A DNA stretch of 10,669 nucleotides from positions 1 through 10,669 of the forward strand of contig JAYURJ010000168.1 of the NCBI GenBank assembly GCA_043756275.1, read 5' to 3'. Both the position numbers and the translations under genes were made by a program. The notes under the pieces are model-generated. The model worked only from the letters and a program-made list of their open reading frames with translations. It had not been told where the DNA came from and ran no database searches. The stretch comes from UKL13-2 sp043756275. Its GTDB lineage: Bacteria; Pseudomonadota; Gammaproteobacteria; Burkholderiales; Usitatibacteraceae. Of this stretch, positions 6,413-10,669 are shown piece by piece (positions within the stretch are counted from its first letter, which is position 1; every line of letters begins with the position of its first letter).

Positions 6413-8067
6413 TCAATTGCCTCTTTGCTTTTTGCCAATTCGCGCAGCACAAATTTCTGGATTTTTCCGGTGGATGTTTTCGGCAGCGTCTGGAATAAAA
6501 ACGACTTGGGCACCTTGAACCGTGCCATGCGCTCCCGACAGAATGCGAGTAACTCTTCTTCAGTTACGATGCCGCCCTCTTTCAATTCAACAAACGCGCA
6601 TCCGACTTCACCCCATTTTTCATCGGGCTTTGCCACTACTGCCGCCTGCATCACGGCCGCATGCCGGCAAATCACATCTTCCACCTCTTGCGAGGAGATA
6701 TTCTCGCCGCCAGAAATGATCACATCTTTGGCGCGATCCTTGATTTTCACATAGCCATCGGGATGGATAACGGCGAGATCGCCGGAATGAAACCAGCCAG
6801 CTGCGAATGCCTCTGCACTCGCTTTTTCATTCTTCAGATAACCCTTCATGGTGATGTTGCCACGGAACATGATTTCTCCCATGGTTTCGCCATCCGCGGG
6901 CACCGGCAGCATGGTTTCTGGATTCATTACCGTCATGCCCTCCTGCAGCAGGTACGCGACACCCTGACGACCGTTGAGGCGTGCCTGCTCGTCCACGGCC
7001 AGCGTTTGCCATTCGGTATGCTTCGCGCAAACTGCGGCCGGGCCGTAGGTTTCAGTGAGGCCATAGACGTGCGTCAACGCAAATCCCAACTTGGCCATGC
7101 CTTCGATCATCGCGCCTGGGGGTGCCGCACCGGCAACCATCGCATGCACCTTCTGCTTGATACCCTGCTTCATGCCTTCAGGCGCATTGATGAGCATGCT
7201 GTGCACGATTGGCGCGCCGCAATAGTGTGTGACACCATGCGCGCGGATCAACTCGAAGATCACTTCCGGATCAACCTTGCGCAGACACACGTGAGTACCG
7301 ACGTTTGCAGCAATCGTCCACGGGAAACACCAGCCATTGCAATGAAACATCGGCAGCGTCCAGAGATATACGCTGTGACGCGGCATCGACCATTCAAGAA
7401 TATTGGCCACCGCATTCAAATGCGCGCCGCGATGGTGATAGACCACGCCCTTGGGGTTGCCAGTGGTGCCGGAGGTATAGTTGAGCGAAATGGCTTCCCA
7501 CTCATCGACCGGTGGCGACCATGCGAAGTCCGGAGTACCCGATGCGATAAAGGCCTCGTAATCGGTTTCGCCGAGCGTTTTCCCTTCACCGGTGAAGACG
7601 GGGTCCGACACATCGATCACCAATGGTTTTGATTTGCACAATTCAAGTGCTCGCTCAATCGTCGGTGCAAATTCACGATCTGTGACCAACACCCGGGTTT
7701 CGGCGTGGTCGAGCATAAAGGCAATCGCCTCGGAGTCCAATCGCGTGTTGAGGGTGTTCAACACCGCACCAATCATCGCCGGGCCAAAATGCATTTCAAC
7801 CATCTCGGGCGTGTTGGCGAGCATGGCAGTAACCGTGTGCCCCTTGCCTATTCCGCGTTGTTGCAAGGCGCTGGCCAGCCGTCGGGCGCGCGCATAAACT
7901 TCAGCCCATGTGAAACGCCGCTCACCATGAATCACCGCGAGGCGGTCGGGATAAACTGTGGCGGCCTTGGGCAGAAACGACAGCGGCGACAGCGGCGTGT
8001 AGTTGGCTGGATTCTTTTCCAGACCGTGGTCGTACGGCGGCGTAGGTAGGGGCGCGGGCGATGTCAT
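6409..8067 (-). CDS. Acyl-CoA ligase (AMP-dependent synthetase family)
   Basis: This 552-residue adenylate-forming enzyme activates a carboxylic acid with ATP and joins it to CoA. All core motifs are present in order: the P-loop YTSGTTGNPKG (197-207), a substrate-pocket region LPMFHCNGWCFPW (238-250), the YGLTETYGP motif (335-343), GWFHSGD (424-430) with the ribose-binding Asp430, the hinge KDRAKDVIISGGENIS (443-458) and the C-terminal PKTSTGKIQK with catalytic Lys535. Overall it resembles the medium-chain or methylthiopropionyl-type acyl-CoA ligases of proteobacteria, but the chain length preferred is not certain. The ATG at 8067 is preceded by AGAGGA with a nine-base spacer. It is the first gene of a two-gene unit with the alpha/beta hydrolase, coupled by an ATGA overlap. 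It is separated by 84 bases from folD, in which a candidate promoter and dyad lie. Confidence 0.93.
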   Translation of the reverse strand: MTSPAPLPTPPYDHGLEKNPANYTPLSPLSFLPKAATVYPDRLAVIHGERRFTWAEVYARARRLASALQQRGIGKGHTVTAMLANTPEMVEMHFGPAMIGAVLNTLNTRLDSEAIAFMLDHAETRVLVTDREFAPTIERALELCKSKPLVIDVSDPVFTGEGKTLGETDYEAFIASGTPDFAWSPPVDEWEAISLNYTSGTTGNPKGVVYHHRGAHLNAVANILEWSMPRHSVYLWTLPMFHCNGWCFPWTIAANVGTHVCLRKVDPEVIFELIRAHGVTHYCGAPIVHSMLINAPEGMKQGIKQKVHAMVAGAAPPGAMIEGMAKLGFALTHVYGLTETYGPAAVCAKHTEWQTLAVDEQARLNGRQGVAYLLQEGMTVMNPETMLPVPADGETMGEIMFRGNITMKGYLKNEKASAEAFAAGWFHSGDLAVIHPDGYVKIKDRAKDVIISGGENISSQEVEDVICRHAAVMQAAVVAKPDEKWGEVGCAFVELKEGGIVTEEELLAFCRERMARFKVPKSFLFQTLPKTSTGKIQKFVLRELAKSKEAIE

Positions 8068-8087
8068 GGCGTCAATTCCTCTGGCGC

Positions 8088-8112
8088 GGATAAAAGCAAA
8101 GTTGCTTTATCC
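8088..8112. promoter_or_regulatory. Dyad upstream of the acyl-CoA ligase, possible operator
   Basis: GGATAAAAGC (8088-8097) pairs with GCTTTATCC (8104-8112) through nine base pairs and one bulged A, around a six-base centre. It begins 20 bases upstream of the ligase ATG and directly adjoins the candidate -10 element at 8113-8118, so the transcription start would fall inside it. That is the usual place for a repressor site. No T-run follows on the minus strand, so it is unlikely to be a terminator for folD. No regulator gene is in the window. Confidence 0.35.
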
Positions 8113-8143
8113 ATTATCAATGAGTTTGCGTGAATCGTCGCAA
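8113..8143 (-). promoter_or_regulatory. Candidate promoter of the ligase-hydrolase operon
   Basis: On the minus strand, TTGCGA (plus 8138-8143) resembles a -35 element and GATAAT (plus 8113-8118) matches five of six -10 bases, with a 19-base spacer. The -10 lies about 45 bases upstream of the ligase ATG and next to the dyad. The -35 is weak and the spacer long, so this is tentative. Confidence 0.3.
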
Positions 8144-8151
8144 CCAATCCT

Positions 8152-9036
8152 TCACGCCAGCATCGTCACTTGGTTCGATCCAGCCAAGCCCGCTGCGTGC
8201 TCTGCCGCGCGCAAGGTATTGCCGAGCAACATCGTAATCGTCATCGGCCCCACTCCGCCTGGCACCGGGGTAATTGCCGAGGCCACCGTTACTGCCGATT
8301 CAAAATCGATGTCTCCCACCAATTTTCCATCCGCCAGCCGATTGATTCCGACATCGATCACCACCGCACCGGGCTTGATCATGCTGCCATTGACCATGCA
8401 GGCCTTGCCAACAGCGACGACGAGAATGTCGGCGTCCCTCGTGAATTTAGCCAAGTCTTTTGTTCTGGAGTGGCACATCGTGACTGTGCCGCCGGCTTTC
8501 AGCATCAACATCGCCTGCGGCTTGCCGACGATATTGGAGCGGCCCACGATCACCACATGTTTGCCTTCAACGGTGATGCCCTCGTATTCGAGCATTTTCA
8601 TGACGCCATACGGCGTACAGGGCGGAAACCGGCTCTCGTCGATCACAAGTGCGCCCATGTTGGCGTAATGAAAACCATCGACATCTTTGTCCGCAGCGAT
8701 TGCCTCGATCACTACACGATCATCGATATGTGGTGGCAACGGCAACTGCACGAGAATACCGTGAATGGCCGGATTCACGTTAAGTGTCTCGACAAACGCG
8801 GTGAGATCGCCCTGCGAAATGTCGGTCGGCAGCGCATGTACTGTTGAGTGAATGCCAATGGCTTCGCAGGCGCGTGCCTTGTTGCGTACGTAAATCTGCG
8901 ACGCCGGCTCACTCCCAACGATCACGACACCCAGACCGGGAGGCGAACCCAGCGCGATAAGCCGATCCACACGCAGCTTATATTCGGCGCGAAAGAAGTC
9001 GGAAATTTTTTTGCCGTCAATGAGCTTAGCGGTCAT
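8152..9036 (-). CDS. folD: Bifunctional methylenetetrahydrofolate dehydrogenase/methenyltetrahydrofolate cyclohydrolase
   Basis: FolD interconverts 5,10-methylene-THF, 5,10-methenyl-THF and 10-formyl-THF in the cytoplasm, with NADP as cofactor, feeding purine, thymidylate and formyl-methionine synthesis. At 294 residues it has the usual length. Catalytic features are intact: Tyr49 and Lys53 in GSEPASQIYVRNK, Gln97 in ILVQLPLP, Asp120 in DVDGF, the PCTPYGVM block (139-146), the nucleotide-binding GRSNIVGKP (165-173), GDIDF (241-245) and TPVPGGVGPMT (256-266). The ATG at 9036 lies inside the end of the cyclo-ligase gene, overlapping it by 11 bases, and there is no Shine-Dalgarno just before it. 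Translation therefore probably depends on ribosomes ending the upstream gene. The neighbour makes methenyl-THF, which FolD uses directly. Confidence 0.97.
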   Translation of the reverse strand: MTAKLIDGKKISDFFRAEYKLRVDRLIALGSPPGLGVVIVGSEPASQIYVRNKARACEAIGIHSTVHALPTDISQGDLTAFVETLNVNPAIHGILVQLPLPPHIDDRVVIEAIAADKDVDGFHYANMGALVIDESRFPPCTPYGVMKMLEYEGITVEGKHVVIVGRSNIVGKPQAMLMLKAGGTVTMCHSRTKDLAKFTRDADILVVAVGKACMVNGSMIKPGAVVIDVGINRLADGKLVGDIDFESAVTVASAITPVPGGVGPMTITMLLGNTLRAAEHAAGLAGSNQVTMLA

Positions 9037-9619
9037 GGGAGAGTTTGATTATTTCGTTGTCGGTGATGATCGTGTCAATTCTCTCGTCATCGGGCCCGAC
9101 CGGCACGGCATCGACAATCTGGCAGGCAAACCCCGCTGCGACCCGCGCCAATGCTGGGCTTGCGGCTGATAACAATTTATCGTAATAGCCGCGTCCGTAG
9201 CCAAGTCGATTGCCTGACCGGTCAAACGCGACTCCCGGCATCAGCACAAATTCGATGGCACTAATCGGCATCGAAGGCGCATCCGAGCGAGGCTCGCGTA
9301 TGCCCCATTTGCTCGTCACCAGTTCGGACATGTTGCGAACAACATGCAAAATCAGTGACTGACTCGTTCGATCCACTCGCGGCAGCACCACCGTTTTAGC
9401 GTCGACAAGAATGCGCTCAAGCAACGTCTGCGTTTCGATCTCGGATCCGAAACCCATGTAGATCAGCACCACATTGGCTTGCCGATATTGCGACAAGGCG
9501 CATACCTTCTCGACAATCGCGTGCGATGCGATAGTGCGCGCGGCAGGCAGCATGGCATCACGACGCGCCAAGACCGTTTCGCGCATTTGTTTTTTTTCTG
9601 TGTGCAGATTCTCGTTCAT
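9026..9619 (-). CDS. 5-formyltetrahydrofolate cyclo-ligase (methenyl-THF synthetase)
   Basis: This 197-residue enzyme uses ATP to convert 5-formyl-THF (folinic acid), a storage and inhibitory form, to 5,10-methenyl-THF. The family signature is clear: LMPGVAFDRSGNRLGYGRGYYDKLL (about 126-150), with the glycine-rich phosphate-binding loop LGYGRGYYD. The basic N-terminal helix (KKQMRETVLARRDAM) and YMGFGSEIET (54-63) also match the family. Its ATG overlaps the stop of the upstream glycosylase gene as ATGA (9616-9619), and its own end overlaps folD by 11 bases. The three genes thus form one tightly coupled unit. In many proteobacteria this gene follows 6S RNA; here the glycosylase gene takes that place. 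Confidence 0.95.
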   Translation of the reverse strand: MNENLHTEKKQMRETVLARRDAMLPAARTIASHAIVEKVCALSQYRQANVVLIYMGFGSEIETQTLLERILVDAKTVVLPRVDRTSQSLILHVVRNMSELVTSKWGIREPRSDAPSMPISAIEFVLMPGVAFDRSGNRLGYGRGYYDKLLSAASPALARVAAGFACQIVDAVPVGPDDERIDTIITDNEIIKLSHDR

Positions 9620-10149
9620 GGTTTTATCCCAACTTCACTGGCCAATTTCCGCCAAACGTCAATATCAAAAAATCTTGTCGCCAGCCCTGATGGTGATGGC
9701 AACACGAAGAACCGCACCATTGCTTGCTCAAACGCGTTTTCCACATTGCACCAGCCGTAGTCAACGGCGCATCCAAAATAGTTTTGCGCTGCATTTTTGC
9801 TGGTAAACGCAACGACCTTTGGCCGATATTTCTTTAGCTTGTGTACAAACGCGGCGATATCGAACGCGTCTTTAGGTAGCTCTGCATCCACTCCTGAATG
9901 CACTTTGCACAAGTCGGTGAGACCAATGCCCAGCGCCAGTAGCGCCGGATATTCCTGCGGTGCAAAGCGCCTTGATGTCATACCAACCGCATGAAGCGTC
10001 GGCCAGAATTTGTTGCCGGGTTTGGCGTAGTAGGCCTTAGCAGCTGCGGACGCTTTCGATGGCGCAGTACCGCAAAAGACCAGCTGCAAATTCGGCGCGA
10101 GGAGATCGGGAACGAGATAAGTCACGTTGAAGACACGTCCGCGCGACAA
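9616..10149 (-). CDS. Mug-family mismatch-specific DNA glycosylase
   Basis: This 177-residue protein belongs to the uracil-DNA glycosylase superfamily, closest to Mug, which removes uracil or thymine mispaired with guanine and starts base excision repair. Motif 1 is FCGTAPS (25-31) where E. coli Mug has FCGINPG; the asparagine that activates water is replaced by Ala29. NKFW (46-49) and the DNA-intercalating motif LPSPSGLA (150-157) are conserved. From memory, a branch common in rhizobia has similar GTAxG/S motifs with GIGLTDL (74-80), where Asp79 could take over catalysis. The start is uncertain: a TTG at 10149 without Shine-Dalgarno, or a GTG at 10125 that would give 169 residues and an N-terminus closer to Mug. 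A large palindrome ends seven bases upstream of the TTG. The gene overlaps the folate cyclo-ligase by four bases. Confidence 0.85.
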   Translation of the reverse strand: MSRGRVFNVTYLVPDLLAPNLQLVFCGTAPSKASAAAKAYYAKPGNKFWPTLHAVGMTSRRFAPQEYPALLALGIGLTDLCKVHSGVDAELPKDAFDIAAFVHKLKKYRPKVVAFTSKNAAQNYFGCAVDYGWCNVENAFEQAMVRFFVLPSPSGLATRFFDIDVWRKLASEVGIKP

Positions 10150-10155
10150 TTGGCT

Positions 10156-10243
10156 GTCATTTCGAACCCGGTTTCATCGGGTGAGAAATCTGCTTTTTCG
10201 CGATGTAGAGAAAAAGCAGATTTCCCGTTGTGCTCGAAATGAC
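10156..10243. repeat. Nested 88-base palindrome, REP/MITE-like
   Basis: Three inverted repeats are nested here. The outer arms GTCATTTCGA (10156-10165) and TCGAAATGAC (10234-10243) are perfect over 10 bp. The inner arms GAAATCTGCTTTTTC (10185-10199) and GAAAAAGCAGATTTC (10210-10224) are perfect over 15 bp around a 10-base loop. A side hairpin, ACCCG/CGGGT (10166-10170, 10178-10182), sits in the left arm. The result would fold into a branched cruciform. It lies between the stop of the M24 peptidase gene and the start of the glycosylase gene. From memory, similar TCATTTCGA...AGAAATCTGCTTTTT palindromes recur between genes in many bacterial genomes. It may stabilise or end the upstream transcript, although no T-run follows. 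Confidence 0.75.
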
Positions 10244-10259
10244 CACCTTATGCATGTAC

Positions 10260-10669
10260 TTACGCACTCAGCCCGAACGGATCATCCACCGAATGCGATG
10301 GCACGGTGAACCACTTCGGCCCCAATGCTGTCATGTAGAAATGATCCTCCAGCCGAATACCGAATTCGCCGGGCACGCAGATCATCGGTTCATTGCTAAA
10401 GCACATGCCCTCGGCCAACGGTGTGTTATCGCCGCCAACCAGATACGGCCATTCGTGAATATCCATGCCGATGCCGTGCCCCGTGCGATGGGGCAAGCCG
10501 GGCAATTCATAGCCCGGACCAAAGCCGCTGGCGGCTAACGATGCGCGTGCGGCGGCATCCACATTCGCGCAAGGCACGCCAATTTGCGCGGCGGCAAAAG
10601 CAGCCGCTTGGGCGGATTTTTCGGCATTCCACACGCTGCGCTGTCGGTCTGTGGGTTCACCGAACACAT
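10260..10669 (-). CDS. M24-family metallopeptidase (Xaa-Pro aminopeptidase-like), N-terminus cut off
   Basis: This is the C-terminal 136 or so residues of a pita-bread-fold M24 peptidase; the frame runs off the right edge of the window with no start needed inside it. M24 enzymes bind two metal ions through Asp, Asp, His, Glu and Glu. Visible here are LPHRTGHGIGMDIHE, with the ligand His and the following catalytic His four residues on, the SNEP glutamate, and the final RLEDHF glutamate. The two Asp ligands lie upstream, outside the window. The start of the visible piece (FGEPTDRQR) matches the strand after the first Asp in Xaa-Pro peptidases. Such enzymes cut N-terminal residues before proline, though some family members act on creatine or ectoine derivatives. 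It reads in the same direction as the folate set but is separated from it by the palindrome. Confidence 0.9.
   Translation of the reverse strand, partial: VFGEPTDRQRSVWNAEKSAQAAAFAAAQIGVPCANVDAAARASLAASGFGPGYELPGLPHRTGHGIGMDIHEWPYLVGGDNTPLAEGMCFSNEPMICVPGEFGIRLEDHFYMTALGPKWFTVPSHSVDDPFGLSA

Noticed and set aside
6661..7632. Long plus-strand open frame opposite the acyl-CoA ligase
   Set aside because: It is the antisense of a clearly conserved enzyme; the composition (many His and Arg) is typical of a shadow frame.
8003..8847. Plus-strand open frames opposite folD and the ligase start
   Set aside because: Antisense shadows of conserved coding sequence.
9620..9700. 6S RNA upstream of the 5-formyl-THF cyclo-ligase, as in many proteobacteria
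   Set aside because: The upstream gene overlaps the cyclo-ligase start, so there is no room for it, and no 6S-like hairpin was seen.

Overview
The window looks like chromosomal DNA from a Gram-negative proteobacterium, most likely a betaproteobacterium. The grounds are moderate GC, FolD and 5-formyl-THF cyclo-ligase of proteobacterial type, fatty-acid auxiliary enzymes, and a short repeat of the CCTTCGACAGGCTCAGGGCGAACGG type common in such genomes. The taxonomic call is inference. Coding density is high, with no gene-free stretch above about 300 bases. No tRNA, rRNA, CRISPR array, phage module or complete insertion sequence was seen.

Left part (1-1974): a leftward two-gene unit for handling double bonds during beta-oxidation. 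A 2,4-dienoyl-CoA reductase-like SDR (964-1803) is followed after 16 bases by a delta3,5-delta2,4-dienoyl-CoA isomerase-like crotonase (123-947) with all three catalytic acids. A REP-like repeat lies beyond the crotonase near base 13. The spacer before the SDR (1804-1974) has small dyads that could bind a regulator.

Middle (1975-5573): rightward genes. These are an unrecognised helical, charged protein (1975-2391), a small multidrug resistance (SMR) efflux protein (2430-2759), and a 746-residue protein that appears to join a DUF4214-like N-terminus, a WcbI-type polysaccharide domain and a GSCFA domain (2927-5167). After it comes the decayed 5' third of an ABC transporter ATPase (5298-5573), with an in-frame TAG and no 3' part.

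Right part (5576-10669): all leftward. An acyl-CoA ligase (6409-8067) is translationally coupled through ATGA to an alpha/beta hydrolase (5576-6412), and a candidate promoter with a dyad lies just upstream. Before that is a tightly overlapping three-gene set: a Mug-family DNA glycosylase (9616-10149), 5-formyltetrahydrofolate cyclo-ligase (9026-9619) and FolD (8152-9036). It joins one-carbon folate interconversion to uracil/mismatch repair. An 88-base nested palindrome (10156-10243) separates this set from an M24 metallopeptidase (10260 to the window edge) whose N-terminus is cut off.

No clearly new multi-gene system is visible. The most unusual items are the WcbI-GSCFA fusion, the Mug-type glycosylase without the motif-1 asparagine, the nested palindrome next to its start, and the folate/glycosylase coupling.
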